A stretch of 64,000 bases of DNA, from contig CM114272.1 in NCBI GenBank assembly GCA_050084515.1, forward strand, positions 33,790,001-33,854,000, read 5' to 3'. This document shows positions 23,520-37,700 of this stretch, in pieces. The first letter of the stretch is position 1; each line of letters starts with the position of its first letter. This DNA comes from Blasia pusilla. Taxonomy: Eukaryota > Marchantiophyta > Marchantiopsida > Blasiales. The translations under genes and the position numbers were made by a program. The notes beneath the pieces are model-generated. The model had not been told where the DNA came from. It did no database searches and was given only the letters and a program-made list of their open reading frames with translations.

Positions 23520-24230
23520 TTCTACTGAGTTCCCATAAACGCTCCAAACCTCCACAGTCTGCAATTACAGTGGGGTCCATGCACAAGAACCCACGATTTT
23601 TGCCCTGTCTTGCACTCCCTGCATCTCCCCCAATTGCCTACGAACGCCTGAAATCTCCAGAACATCCGCATTCACAGTCCAGTGCATCCAGAACAAGCCA
23701 CAAAGTCTGTCTTCCTGCACTCCCTTCCTGTTTCTGCCTCTATCCCCCCGAGTGCCCAGCAATTCTTTGAAACCTCAACAATGTCAACATTTACAGTAGA
23801 ATGCTTGCAAAACGACTCACAGTCCGCCTTGTCCTGGACTCCCTCCTTCTCTCCCTCACCTTCTGAACCTATCAATCCCAAATGCCTCCCAATGCTTGAA
23901 ACCTCCACAACGTCCGCAGAATTTACAGCAGAGTGCATGCATACTGACCCCACGTCCGTCTTGTCCTGCACTCCCTCTCTCTCCCTGCCTCTACCACCCA
24001 AAATGCCTACCAACGCTCGCAAACTCCACAACGTCTGCGGCACTCCACACTCAGAAAGAAAGACAGTTCTACAGAATCTACACCATCCACATCGTCTGCC
24101 CTGTCCTGAGCACCTGACCTACACTTCCTCTGCCTCTCCCCAAATACCCTCAACCTCTTTCACCTCCAAATGCCCAAAACGCTTTGAATCCTCCACAACG
24201 TCTTCAGCATTCACAGTAAACAGTAGCACA
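23520..24230. repeat. Degenerate minisatellite, unit about 110-130 bases
   Basis: A recognisable core of the form GAAACCTCCACAACGTCCGC followed by a CATTCACAG-type word recurs near 23545, 23655, 23769, 23899, 24024 and 24189. Between cores lies a C/T-rich segment ending in CTCCCT runs and the phrase TTGTCCTGCACTCCCT. Both strands stay open for long distances (plus 23682-24482, minus 23672-24043), but the proteins simply repeat the unit and have no domain. I treat it as non-coding. Confidence 0.75.
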
Positions 24231-24677
24231 CTCCATCTATTTGATAGGTTCTCTAATTCAACCTTTCTATTCCTTACTTTACGAGACTCCCCACCAACCC
24301 CTCCCCTCGCGTCTCACCTCTCTCCCTCCCTCACTGGGCCCCTTCACTTCCTCCTCGCTGCTGACAACAGTCGGCCTCCTCCCCCTCCTCCTTCGACGGG
24401 ACCGGCCCAGCCCCAAACAAACCCTAAGAAAGAAGCTGCCATGACAAAACCGCATCCGATCTGTACGTGGTGCGCCGGATGAACAGCGTAGAGGGCCAGT
24501 ACCCCAACTATGCGTCCGTCAATCGGCCGCAAATGAGCCAATGCACGGTCCGGATGTGCTCACACGACGAATATTCTCCCCCTTGAGAGAATCCGTCTGA
24601 TCCGTGGGCTCCCGGCTCCCGGAAGTAGTGGAAGCGCGGGCTTTCTTGGTTTTGATGGACGCTCACTCTTCCGAACA

Positions 24678-24770
24678 CAGAGAGAGAGAGAGAGAGAGAG
24701 GGGAAGGAGGGAGCGAGAAGAGAAGAGAAGAGAAGAGAAGAGGAGAGTAGAGGAGAGGAGAGGAGAGTGG
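24678..24770. repeat. Purine repeats: (AG)n then (AGAAG)n
   Basis: An AG run at 24678-24700 is followed by AGAAG and GGAGA pentamers to about 24770. It sits 126-218 bases upstream of the CCT7 start codon, so it probably falls in the promoter or leader; GA/CT-rich tracts are common in plant core promoters. Confidence 0.85.
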
Positions 24771-24895
24771 AGAGGTGACAGAGCAGCAGACGGAGAGCTG
24801 TTGATCATTCTGTCTATCAAAGAAGTTGTCTGTGGAGCCGCCAATCTTCTGCACAAGCGAGGAGGCGTAGTTGAAGGGAGCACAGTCCTGCAACC

Positions 24896-27800
24896 ATGTC
24901 AAACATGCTGGTCAGTACCCACACCTTGCTGATGAAGAATTGTGTGAACTGTGATCCCACCCTTTTGTTATTCTCTAGTCTGCTCTCTTCTCCCATGCGG
25001 TGTTGTGGAAGTTCTGTTTCTCGACGTTTGATGGATGTGGAATTACCGGAATGTGTAGAGGGCAATGCTGTGAGGTGGAAGGGTGGGGAGATTTGGGAAT
25101 ACCTTTGAGATGGAAGGAAATAGTTGGGGAGCTGTGCGCAGCGGAAGGGTGGAGAGAGACGGGGATGTATGGAGATCGAGGAAGGACGGAGGGAGGGAGG
25201 GTGGAGGTGAATTTGTGAGAAGGGTATGATGAATTGAGTGGATGTGTGGAGAGTCGTGTAGAATGGAGTGTGGAGGGGGGGGATTGTGGGACGAGGGTGG
25301 CGAGATACTCGTGAGGAGTGAGGTGAAGAGTGCGGAGAGATGGTGCAATGCAAGAGAAGAGGAAGTGGTGTGTGGCGGTGGGGAATGTTGCCAGATCAAT
25401 GGTTGTAGGGTGTTGATATTAATTTGGTGAGGACTGCTGCGAGGACAGCTGAGAGTCGGTGAGATGAGAGACGTGAAGGTAAAGTGGAGCTTGACATGGT
25501 GGATCGTTTGCATGGGATGAGCAGCAACCACAGATTATTCTCCTCAAGGAGGGAACCGATACGTCACAGGGGAAGCCACAGCTCATCAGTAATATAAACG
25601 CCTGTATGGCAGTAGTAGATGCTGTGCGTACCACGCTGGGCCCCCGCGGAATGGACAAGCTGATCCACGGTGACAGAGGTGTCACTATCTCCAACGATGG
25701 CGCCACTATCATGAAACTTCTTGACATTGTGCATCCTGCGGCCAAGATTCTCGTAGATATTGCTAAATCGCAGGATTCTGAGGTGGGTACCATATTCTAG
25801 CCATTTTCTGTTTTCACTGAGTGGACAACATTTTCTTGTATATTGGGTTTTCCACCCGACCGGAGAAAATGGAGGAGTTTGTATCTGGTGGCACTTGATC
25901 ACCTGCAGTGCTCCTTATCCTGATGGTGGGGTTTTTCCTCAAGATTGGCCTCAAACAAGTACAGCACATTTGAGACTGTTTACTGTAGCACCATGAAAGG
26001 TGAGCCGTTGAAAGAACTCGTGGAGTATTCTTGGGATTGGCCAAAACTTCTGAAGGGCGTTCACCTTTTAGCAAACTCTTAGCAAGTGTTCCGCTGCCCC
26101 TTTAGGAGAGTCGTTAAGACTTGATTTGAGTGTCTTCAGGTCGGTGATGGAACCACGACAGTGGTTCTGCTTGCGGGAGAGTTCTTGCGAGAGGCTAAGC
26201 CTTTCGTTGAAGATGGTGTTCACCCTCAACTCATCATCCGGAGCTTCCGTGCTGCAGGCAATCTTGTAAGTCTGCACCCACATTTATTACAAGATGATGT
26301 ATTCAATGCTTTACTGGACCTGAGGGGCAGCTTAGCCTTTTTGTTCTTCCCCTGAGATGCTACAGGAGTCTTCCTGACTGTAAGCTGTTGAGTGTCTGTT
26401 GGATCTGCAGGCTGTGCAGAAAATCAAGGAGGTTGCTATTAGTATAGAAGGGAAGAGCTTGGAGGAGAAGAAGTCTTTGCTGGAAAAATGTGCTGCAACC
26501 ACTCTAAGCTCCAAACTGGTGGGAGGAGAGAAGGAATTTTTTGCGAAGATGGTGGTTGATGCAGTGACTCAGCTGGGTGAAGACAGTAGATTGAGCATGT
26601 TGGGCATTAAGAAAGTGAGCATTTTGCGCACCGAGCACTTGACAGTGCTCTACTACCACCCTTGTATGTTTGGTTGTTTGGATGAATGATCCTGGAATCT
26701 GAACACATGATTCCTTTCACTTGTGCTTCAAGTAGCCAGACACTGAAATCTACCAGTGTAACTTTCCAGCCGCTTGGAGCATTGTGTCGAGTGACCTTGA
26801 CTAATGTGGGGTTTGTATCACGTGTGGTATTATTGTGCAGGGATGCGCCTTGCATTAGCTAATATTTGGTCATTCAGAATTGGGTCCTAACAGCGGAATC
26901 CTTCTCATGGATGCAGGTTCAGGGTGGTACAATGCGTGACTCTTTCCTGGTGAAGGGTGTTGCGTTTAAGAAAACTTTCTCCTATGCTGGGTTTGAGCAG
27001 CAGCCTAAAAGTTTTGAAAGCCCAAAAATTTTGCTGCTGAACTTGGAGTTAGAGCTAAAGTCTGAGAAGGAGAATGCAGAAGTCAGGTACAACTTGAATC
27101 CAGCGACATTGTCAAACCTTTGGTATTGTCCTTTGCAGTGTTTGTGCTGATTACCTGGCAGTAGGTCACTCTAGTCCATTTCTGCACTTAGTCTGAAACC
27201 GTGCTCCTCTAAATGGTCTAAGAATTTGTTGCTAAGTTGTTTTTACTGGATCAATGTGCAGACTGTCGGATCCTACTCAGTATCAATCAATTGTTGATGC
27301 TGAATGGAATATCATTTACGACAAGCTAGACAAGTGTGTGAAAAGTGGAGCAAAGATTGTGTTATCACGTCTAGCAATTGGGGACTTAGCTACGCAGGTG
27401 ATTCCAACTCACAGCCCATGCTCTTCCAGAAGGCAGCTGGTGTAGGAGATTTTGTCCATGTGGTGCTATTGGACAACCTGTCCTGTGTTGGATTTTCTGG
27501 CTGTGAGATTTCATTTTGATTTGGAATATACTTCCTTACTGGGTACTTGTCCTGTTTCTCCATGCAGTACTTTGCAGATAGAGATGTGTTCTGTGCAGGA
27601 CGTGTCATGGAAGAAGATCTGCAACGGGTTGCCAGTGCAACTGGTGGTTCTGTTCAAACCACTGTTAATGATGTTGTACCTGAGGTGAGAAGTATTACTC
27701 ATTGGAATGGCAGATTTACGGGCCCGTTAACTATGATTGTGAAATCCACAAAAGTGCAGTGAGTTGGTTTTACATTGCTTGTCGTCGACCTCATAGTAGA

Positions 27801-30048
27801 TGATACACTTCAAAATCAATCAAAATACTTAGTTGGCAACCACATCTATTCCTTTTCTTTGTTGCAGCCTATCTCTTTGGACTTCTGCTGTGCTAATTAA
27901 TTTGCATTGTGCTTTTGGCCAATATTGGGACTCAGTCTGTGTTATCCTTTTCATGTTCTGAACTGTGTCTTTTCTCATACTCCTTACCTTCTTGGAAGTG
28001 CTGTGTTGCAAGAAAGTTAAACCCATGTGTTGACATGCTTGAATTATCCGACCAGGTGCTGGGTGTTTGTGAGAAGTTTGAGGAGAAGCAAGTAGGTAAT
28101 GAGAGGTTCAACATATTCAGTGGATGTCCTGCTGGGCATACTGCCACAATTGTTTTGCGTGGAGGGGCAGACCAGGTGAATTTCTAGTGTTTCCCTACCT
28201 GAGCATTTGAAAGAGCTGTGCATAGCATTAACCTGAGAAGGTTATATCCTTTTTAGTTTCCTTGTATCAAATTGTAGTCAATGATTATTGTGTTGAATGC
28301 AACAACCATATGTTGTTGGAAATGTCAATTTAATTGATGTGCCTTCTATCACGGAATAACTGCGATAATCCACCCTTTTTCAGTTTATTGAAGAAGCGGA
28401 GCGAAGTCTACATGATGCCATCATGATTGTGCGGAGAGCCTACAAGAACTCGACTGTCGTTGCTGGTGGTGGTGCAATTGATGTGAGTAACTCTTCAAGA
28501 CTCGCCTGAAGTTCTAAGTGGATTACCACTAGCAATCAAGGGCAAGTGTTTACTCCAACTGTAACTGTTGGGATTTATGTGAATGCTTCTAGAAACTGGT
28601 AGGTGCTTATCAATTTAGAGTTGGACATTTTTCTTGCAGATGGAGGTTAGCAGGTATCTGAGACAGTATGCACGAACGATTGCTGGGAAAGCTCAACTGT
28701 TTATCAATTCCTATGCAAAGGCACTAGAGGTAAAGTTGAAAGAGTGTAACGTCTGTCTGTGAGATGCAGAATCCCAATCATGATCTCTTTTTCTGGGTTA
28801 CAATTACTCTTGCTGGTCTACAGGCAATGTTAGACCTAAATGTTTTGTAGAATCATCCAGGTTTTATTTGGTCATCAAGACCACGATAACGTCGGCATTT
28901 GAGCAGGCTCTGTTACTCAAAATGGAAGAAGTGGCTTCAATCAATAGAATCGTTTGCCACTAAAAGGGAGAAAATAACCAAAATCTTTTGCTCTGCTCAG
29001 GTAATCCCGCGCCAGCTCTGTGACAATGCTGGTTTTGATGCAACCGATGTGTTGAATAAGCTTCGACAAAAGCATGCACTAGCATCTGGTAAGAATTTGT
29101 AGCTGAAGATTTTGATTTCTTTTTGTATCATTCAACCTTCTCAGATGACTGGCAAAGTTTGCCTAGTGCTTCTACATCCCAATATTGAGTTTTTATCTTG
29201 ACTTGTTATTGCATGTAATCTTCTTAGAAATATATGTCTAGTTTGTACTCAGATTGCAAATAGTTTCGTTAAGATTAACTGCTTAACCAATTAAGGGTTT
29301 ATTGCTTAACCTACTGACCTGAACCATTGAAACGTATGCAGGTGAGGGTGCCCTCTATGGAGTTGAAATCAACACTGGCGGCATTGTGGACACATTTGCA
29401 AACTTTGTGTGGGAACCTGCGGTTGTAAAGGTAGCAGCCAACTTGTGATGCATCCCTATGATATCTTGCGATGAGGAATGGTTTAGTCTGTTGTTCTGCA
29501 CCAACCATTGACAATTTGTCAGAATAGTCTTGGTGGCATTTGGATTGTGTTTTCAAATTGATTGTTAGAAGCGAATACCTGGAAATCTCATTTATGGACT
29601 TTCTTTTACACTACTAAATGGATGAAAAAAACTCGGCTTCTTGGTATCAGATCAATGCCATCACCGCGGCTACTGAAGCCTGCTGTCTGATTCTGAGTGT
29701 GGATGAGACAATTCGAAACCCCAAGGTGATGATGCTTTAAATATATAGCAATCTATTTGTTATCTTACCTCGAGTTATACCAATCATATTGCTTAGATCT
29801 AGGATTGATTTTTTTGACTGAACACTCATTATTACCATGAATGTGAACTCCAAGGGAATCAGAAAGTAGATAAGTTAAATTGGTAGATTGTGGTACACCT
29901 TTTCTTTGGAGCTTTTCAGCTGATACAGAGATTTCTGGTGTGCCTTCAGTCTGAGAGTGCACAGGGAGAAGGAGCTGCAGCTGCTATGGGTGGAAGAGGC
30001 CGGGGTCGGGGAATGCCTGGCAGAGGACGAGGAATGAGAAGGCGGTAG
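24896..30048 (+). CDS. CCT7: T-complex protein 1 subunit eta (CCT7 chaperonin)
   Basis: Fourteen exons give 561 residues, the usual length: 24896-24910, 25525-25782, 26140-26265, 26411-26614, 26917-27086, 27262-27397, 27568-27684, 28056-28175, 28384-28482, 28640-28729, 29001-29088, 29342-29430, 29651-29725, 29950-30048. Exon 1 codes only MSNML and is joined to [16 protein letters not shown], as in plant orthologues. Family motifs are intact: [34 protein letters not shown], the nucleotide-binding VGDGTT, the apical segment [35 protein letters not shown] and VDETIRNP. The C-terminus is arginine/glycine-rich and ends GMRRR. The protein is one of eight subunits of the cytosolic CCT/TRiC ring that folds actin and tubulin using ATP. 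The choice between acceptors at 25522 and 25525 adds or drops one glutamine. Confidence 0.97.
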
Positions 30049-31765
30049 TCTGTTGTTTGAAGTAGAGCCTCAAGAGGATTGCTGCTATTTGTGTAGATTG
30101 CTTTGATGGGTGTGTTTGGAAAGTCATGGAGAGGGTCCGATCTCCAGCGCTAACCAGATCTATAGTTAATCACATCCATCCCTGTACGGGCTTCCAAAAC
30201 ATTTTTGCCAGGAATAGTGAGTTTGCTCCCAGAGTCTCCGAAATTTTCTTGATGTTGAGTACACTAGATGTAATAGTTCTATGGGATAATCTTCAAGTGG
30301 TTTGTACACGGGAACAGCCAAGTTTAGGGACCTTACCATCACCTGTCAACGAGCCTTGAGCTTTGTGTAAAGTCTGCAAGCCCCAGGTGGTGCTCAATTA
30401 TTCAAAGTAAATCTGCCATGGGCTTTACCACCAGATGCTCCTCTCTCACAGTGTCGATCAGCGAACTTCCATCACCATGTCTTTTGAATGATTCTTTCGA
30501 AATGACGAGGTCGCCTCTGGTGCTTCTATTTGAAGGTTCAGTCTGAGGCACATGGAGTATGGAAGTCTTGGCTCTCTTCTTGGCATGGCCAGTCTGAGAT
30601 CCAAATTTGTGGAATTTGAGGAGTCCCATCAGCAGTACTCTCTGCCACAGTAAGTAAAGCTCTGGTAATTAATGTGTCGATTATAGCTGGTACCTGGAAG
30701 AAATCAAATTCATAGTGGACATACTTAAAAGGTACTTGAAGACTGCGATTGAACAGGGTCCTCAAGCCCTGGACTAGCCCTAGATTTCTCAACTTGTTTC
30801 ACTCTTAACACATGAAAGTGAGAGATTCAGTGCACGAAGGTGGGACTGAGCTAATCAACGCATGGTAGAAAACGATCTTTACTTCCTCTCGACTTCTCAA
30901 TATTTCTGAGGCCATCGTCTGTGACGTGACTTTCTTGCGAACGCAGAGTCTGTATGGGATTACGAACGCGCCTGTCAACATCTCAGGCATTTCAAATTTG
31001 TTCAGGATGTACACCCAACCGCACGTACATGGAAGAGGTCTAAAGATACTTCTTTCATCGTCTTCGGCCACGATCATACTCGTATACTTGAAGCTGGAAG
31101 GTGAAGTGGTGGATAAAGTTCTGCCAAAACAAATTATCCTTCGCTCTGGGAGGTTTCGCAAGAGGCAGACAGTTGATGCACTAGTGAATCTGGGAGGTGT
31201 CCTTTGACGCCCGCACTGAGGTCAAATCAGCCAAGTTCCCGAGCTTTGTGAACCAACCTGCAGCAGAAATACCACAACAGAATCTACTGCATTATTCCAG
31301 CTACAGTAATGGTTTCCGTACTTCCACAGAAGTGGATGAAGTTGAGCCCCCACAAGTATGAAATCCATGTATCATGATCGGTCTGCTAATCTACCGGTCA
31401 CCTGACCTTTTCACGACTCAGAAGACTTACAAATACAAAAACGGATTGAAGCTTAACGATCCCCATATAAACCCGGACATACCAAATACGTGAATACCCA
31501 AGGCATTTCCGTGACCCGAGTATTTCTTTCGATATAGAATTAATTACAATTTACACAAATTGGATTTCAGTTTGAAGGTTTACCCAAATCGTGCGAAACC
31601 CTGAGGCCAAAAACACTCGCTCATGTGACGGTGGGTGGTTTGAAATAAAGTACACGACTTAGAGGATTCTAACCCACAACCAAATCCTCGTGTTTTTTTC
31701 CTCCCTTCCAATTTCAGAATCAAAACCCAACTGTTCACATGCTCTCAACCAGAGATGGCTCATTC
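30049..31765. other. Tail-to-tail intergenic region between CCT7 and the FKBP15-like gene
   Basis: It must hold the 3' ends of both convergent genes. Open frames exist on both strands (30805-31161 and 30538-30792 minus; 30926-31207 plus), but none has a recognisable domain. The overlapping frames around 30930-31160 argue against a simple reading. Confidence 0.4.
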
Positions 31766-34700
31766 TCATCCCCACACTCTCGAGTTGGATTTTCTCGTGT
31801 CCAAAGCAGTCTCATAATAATCTACATCTGCCTCTTTAGATATGATTCTAGATTCCTCTGCCAGTCCTGCCAAGTCCTCGCTCCGCTCCAACTCATTACT
31901 GTTAAGAGGCTCTTGTGGCATACTGGAAGATACAATATCCAATTTGAAATTTTTGGGTGCACGGAGAACTTCCTCATCAGCTCGCCTGGCCACCTCAACA
32001 TCTAATGTGGTGTCATTACTTGTGTTTGATATGGAGTCCTGGACTTCAGAGTATTTGTCTGCGCTCCTTGGAGTTCTGTGGTCATCCACATAACTATGAA
32101 GGAGATGTGCTCCTGACTTAAAATGTCGCTTGACAAATGATTGGTCATGCAATATTTGTACAACTGCATCTGCAGTACCCATGAGCTTGCCATAGATCGA
32201 TAGAAGATTTTGTTCCGCATCTGTACTCTGTCTGAGCTCCTCAGCAACCTCCCTACAAAATAAGGCATTGAAAATTACTGCAATTCATCCGAAAGTACAA
32301 ACTTTTATTGGAGTCTAATACATTCCCAAAGCAAAGGACTTCTTGGAGTATTTCTATTGGGTGACAAAGTTATGAAGGAAACACACCTGTACACGTCGCT
32401 CATTATGTGCTTCACCTCCTCTGATATTAATCTTCTTGATTCAGTTTCATTAACCAGAAGTCCCTCGTGGATATGGATAGCCTTATCATGGTCTGTGCTC
32501 TCTTGTTTTTGCTCCACTGTGTCCAACATCATCTGTGTCACCAGCTTATCATTACTCTTTTTGGTGTTGCCTGTTGGCAGCTCCTCCTTACCTGATTCCT
32601 CATCCTCTTCTACCATCAGCCTACTCACTGCCTTGTTGGCTGTCTCCTGGTCCTCTGTCAGCTCTCTTGATGGACTTATCTCTGATACACACAACAGCCA
32701 CACAAAAAGCCAAGTTAATAATGTGACTGTACATACCCTATTTTCATATGTAGTTACAAACAGAACTGTAGAGCATGACTTTGATGCGTCAAGACAACCC
32801 TGTTTGACAATGTAGAGGCCATCAAAGACTACTGCATTGATGGCAATAAAAAATTCCTGATCAATACAGACACTAGTGACTGAACTCATAATCTTAGGTG
32901 TCAAATATCAAAAACTAGATTCCCAAATTTAAGAATTTAATGCACCTTGAGAAGAACCCATTAACTATTATTCCAACCTGCCAGCTTCATTTAGGAGACC
33001 AAGTTGACTAGAGGGATAAGTGCTACAGAATTCTTGCAATTCAGGGGTTTCACAATAAAGAGTAGAATTTTGAGGATGACAAAAACGAAAAATCACTCAG
33101 TAATGCAGTAATGGATATCCTGTTTGATTGGATGAAGGCTCAACCTTTGACTTTCGACCTTGTTGATTGCTCCAGTGGCTTGTCTTTGAGTAGTAAGAGT
33201 CTGCGTTTCAATTCTCTGTTCTCAGCCAGCATTAAGGCTACAGACTCAACAACCCTGTCTACCTGAAAATCCCCTTCATCTGCACTTGATTGGCCATCAA
33301 AAATCAGCCCCCTATTTCCAGGGTCTTGCGCAGATCCCCATGGGTCCCTTGATTGTGCTCTACCATGAATGGATGGTTGGTGTTGTGAAAATTCAGAAAG
33401 CCCTTCAACCTTTGCTGTGAGATCCTTCAAGGAAATGGCAAAACATTCCTGAAACCATGAACCCAAGATGCAAATTCAGAAGACATCTGTTTCATCTCTG
33501 CTGAGCCCATATTTATACCTATGTAAAATCAAGATTTTACACTAGTTCAAGCTGTGCACAACTTCAAAACGTTTAACACTGAAAATAATGATGACAAAAT
33601 TTGCGCATTCACTAGCAGACTTTGGAAACAGAAGTACACCGTTGAATGTGTCAATGCAGTCAACCAGCACACACACTCAAGATCTGATGTGAGGCACACA
33701 CAAGGTAGATTACTGCTGCACTACAACATTTTTTTCTGATGAGATAATAGACAGAAAGCATCCAACTTGAGTACAAAACTACTAGCCTGCAGCAATCATA
33801 ACTCCTGATTGCTGATCCCTGATAATGCAGGCTTTCCAACAATTCAATGTGTGTGAGCCAAGTAACCAGCCAAGAATACAGCATCAATGAAAGTATCAAC
33901 GAATTAACCTCACATCCACTTGACCCCTGATTTTACAAGAACAAATTTCAGTAGTCACCTTCCATTGTCCTGCATAAATGCTTACCTAAATTATCTTCAC
34001 ATCCAGGAGATCAGTTCCACACTAGAACAGTTTCTAACCAGATTTCTGCTCAGACAGTACCCAATGTCTAGTTCACACTGACATTCTTACAACACATTCT
34101 CAAACCGGTAAAAGTGGACACATCCATATCTCCCTTGAAAAATGATGGATTGCCAGGTCTGAATTTGCAAGATTCACACAAAGTACCTGTGTTTCCTGAA
34201 TTTTCTGCAGCAATGCTATCTGCTGATTGTCATATCTTGATTCCGTACCAACACCATAAGAGGGTGGGTATTGCGGAAAGCAAGGAAGCCAGGGCATTAC
34301 ACCATGAGGAAACCCCAAATATGGTGAAGTACTTTGTCCAGACAGTGGACTAGGACCACACATCATTGGTCCTACAGAAGGAAGAGTCGAGTTCATTCCT
34401 GATAGATTTGTCGGAAACAAAGTGGATGCAGAAAATGGTGGGATGAGAGTGGTTCCACTCTGAGAAACTTGAGGAACAGGGAATGGAGACACAGTCGGCC
34501 ACATGACGTAAGGGGACTGAGGTGCTTCAGAAGTTGAGGCGGTAGATGGCTCAGCCCCTGGGCCGACTGGTTCTTTATTTTTAGCTATGCCAGGGCCAGC
34601 CTTATTGGCATCTTCAGTGGATACTGGAATGGTCGAAGCAATGTTTGGTCCCTCGGAAACAATGGGCGCCGTGAGTGAAGATCCCATTGCTACCATATCA

Positions 34701-37700
34701 TCAGCGCGTGCCATAGTATCACCAGTCTTTGACTCTAGATGGTCCCTATCGTGAATCACTGCTGGGCTTCTATCAATACAATCTACAATCATCATATTTG
34801 ACACATGAGTATCTCCTTCCGAACCTGCATCCTGTTCACCCTTGTTGACATCAAAATAATCTCCCATTCCAAAATTGGCCTTGCAATGAATTTTAGATTC
34901 ATTGCTGTTTCTCGTAGATTTTGGACTGGAGTTGTGGATCTCTGGAAGCTGAGTAACCTTGTCTTGGACTTCACTTTCTACAACTTGTGTGGCATCTATT
35001 AAGAGATCGGAGCTTGCACTCATACTTCTTTTCTGGTTGGTGACACCTGAAGTAGGTAAAGGCAAACTTCCAGCACCACCAATACGACTAAGTCTGGCCA
35101 TGCGATCAATCAGCATCTCTCTTTTATCATCAACTACATCTTTGCTGTCAGGTCCAGTCTCCTCGGTGAAATCCATGAAGCTGTTACCCAATCCATCTGC
35201 CTTTACTTTTTCAATTGTAATGGTGCTTGTGGGTGTGTTTTCATCTCTTTCAGAACCCACATCACCATTGATTGCAAAGTATTCAGAAGGTAGTTCTCTT
35301 CCTTGCCACTGGTCATTCCCTACAGGTCCCTTCTGTTTTCGAGTCCGACAGACAGTAACATCAAAGAACAAAATGGCATCTGTAGAAACCTGCCAACCAA
35401 TTGAGATTATTACATCCCTATGGCACTGATGAGAGCATCTGCATTAATATTTAGAGTACATTTGTTATGGAGACTATTAGAAGTACACTACAAGAGAGGA
35501 AATCCTAGAATAGAAATCACTGAAAACAAAAACTGGAAAGTAACACCAAACACCAAACCACTAAAGAATCATTTGCATGATGCAGAGAATGCGACTACCA
35601 GGGAAATAGGCACAAAACCGAAGGACATCAAGTGTACAACAAGCAGAGATGGATTGACAATCGGAAAATGAGTGAAATCAAAGGAACATAATAGCACCAG
35701 ACTGTGTAGAGTGTGAAGGTAAGAATGATTTGAGTGTCAAGATATTCTTTGTCTTCTTACATCCACTCTCCTTGTTAAAGCACTATCACAGAAGTAGCAG
35801 CCATACCCTATCTGCCCGTTCTGGAGATGACGAATACCCCAAGTGAGATGGAAAGATCATCAACCGCCTGGAGTTTCTCGTCATGCCCTTCACTCCTTGT
35901 TCGAGCCCTGCTTACAGTGATGTTTGTCCATCACATTTAAAGTGGAGCTTATCGCATACTTGATAGACAATATCCACTGCATGCAGCAGGTTTCTATAGA
36001 CAGTCCCTACTAACTTTTTGTGAATAACTCTCACATACTGGAAAAGAATCTAAATATCAGTGACATTTATATAGGAGCATGTAGTAGACTTGATCCACAC
36101 TATTGCGCTTGTATATCAGGTTTGGAAAGTCAGTCGCCACTCAACTCTCATGATTCACTCTCACATACTGGAAAGGACCTTGGGTATGATTCTTCCCATG
36201 CTTAGAATGAACATACCTTGGACTGCTTTGCCTGAACCCAGCTCAAGCTTTTTTCCCTTACCTGCCCACGTTTCGAAGAAAGACAGCAATTAACTACCAA
36301 TTATGGATGCTCTTGACACAGAAAGTCCCATCAACCCTACTACAAATGCAAACTGAAAGCTGTAGGACAAAGGATGCACCTGTGATTTCTTGGAAGCAGG
36401 GACCAAGAGTACCAGGAACTCCAGGCCTTTCGGTCCAAGCTCTGTACGTAACCTGCACCTGTCAGGTCAACAGTAAATCATTCAGACCCACCTTACCTTG
36501 GCTATCACAGAAGCAAGTGGAAGGACCTGATCAACAAAAAATCAAGAAGCAAACAAGTGTAGCGACCCTTGCAACCACACCCCTAGAGAAGAGTTTACGA
36601 TACCAAGTCACCATCGCGTACTCCTGCTTGGGGGACATTCTCCTGAGGGCTTACATCCTTCATAAACACATTGCAAACATTGAAAACAATGAGTTCTAGG
36701 CTCAGTTAACTCCCTACATTTCAATATCACAGATTCAGAAATTTCTGTATGTGCGTTCCTCCCCTAAACCCCTGAGGAAACTTGGCATACAACTTGTTGT
36801 GAAGGTTGACAACCATGTCAGAAAAGCCATGGTATACTTGCAGATGAGTCACAGTACCTGATAAATGACACCAAAGAAAGAGTTCGAAGATCGTGCCATC
36901 ACAGAATGAGCAAGAACCAAGGCCTTTGCAAGATCCACCCAATCCTCTGTACTGGACACACAATTCAATTGCTCAGCAAAGTTTCAACCATGAAAGGTGT
37001 CATGACAAAGTGCTCTTAACAGTTTCGTATAATGGAAGTTGGTGAACAGAAGAAATGGAGAGGCTCATTATTCTCATTACCAATCTAATCTAAGAACTTT
37101 GTTTTCAACCAATAGCATAGTGCACACTTCATGCATGAAATAGATACATCCTCCACTGTCAAACAAACCTAGTGAACAGCACACTCCAAGTTTGATTTGT
37201 ATTATTGAAATCAACCCATCCATCGTATTTTGGCTGCAACCATCATTATAAACAAAAAAAATTACATATGTCATTAATTCTCTAACACAAAAAGAGCATG
37301 AACAGAGGGGTGAAGCGTTCAACATAGACCTGCATGCATGATACAACAATGGGCATTCCTAAACAACTAAACTTCTTGTGAGAACGATGTGAAACAATCA
37401 GAGCCTCAAGGGTTGCATCAATGTCTTAGGCATTTTCTGGACTGTACTGACTACCCTTTTCGGATACTACTACAATCTTTGGGACAGGTCCCCAGACAAT
37501 ACAAATCCTCCATGATCTATTCTTTCCTACAGATTTTCATACATGCCTCCATGATCTTGAATAGAAATTCTTTTTTTTAAAACTCAGCTCCATTCTGTCC
37601 AGAAATGACAACTAGTGACCCATCCTTGCAAGATAAAAATGTATGTAAATGCACATACCTTATAGGGCATTCCGATGACAGACTAGACACTGCCCATTCC

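Larger units (their letters stand above)
22978..24895. other. Divergent intergenic region between CFAP36 and CCT7
   Basis: The two genes are transcribed away from each other, so this 1.9 kb must contain both promoters. It holds the degenerate tandem repeat at 23520-24230 and purine tracts at 24678-24770. No defined promoter element can be assigned by eye. Confidence 0.5.

Noticed and set aside
23682-24482. 266-codon open frame on the plus strand
   Set aside because: It runs through a degenerate tandem repeat, the opposite strand is also open, and the protein shows only repeat-derived words.
30402-31207. Several frames between CCT7 and FKBP15-like genes
   Set aside because: They overlap on opposite strands, start mostly at non-ATG codons and show no domain.
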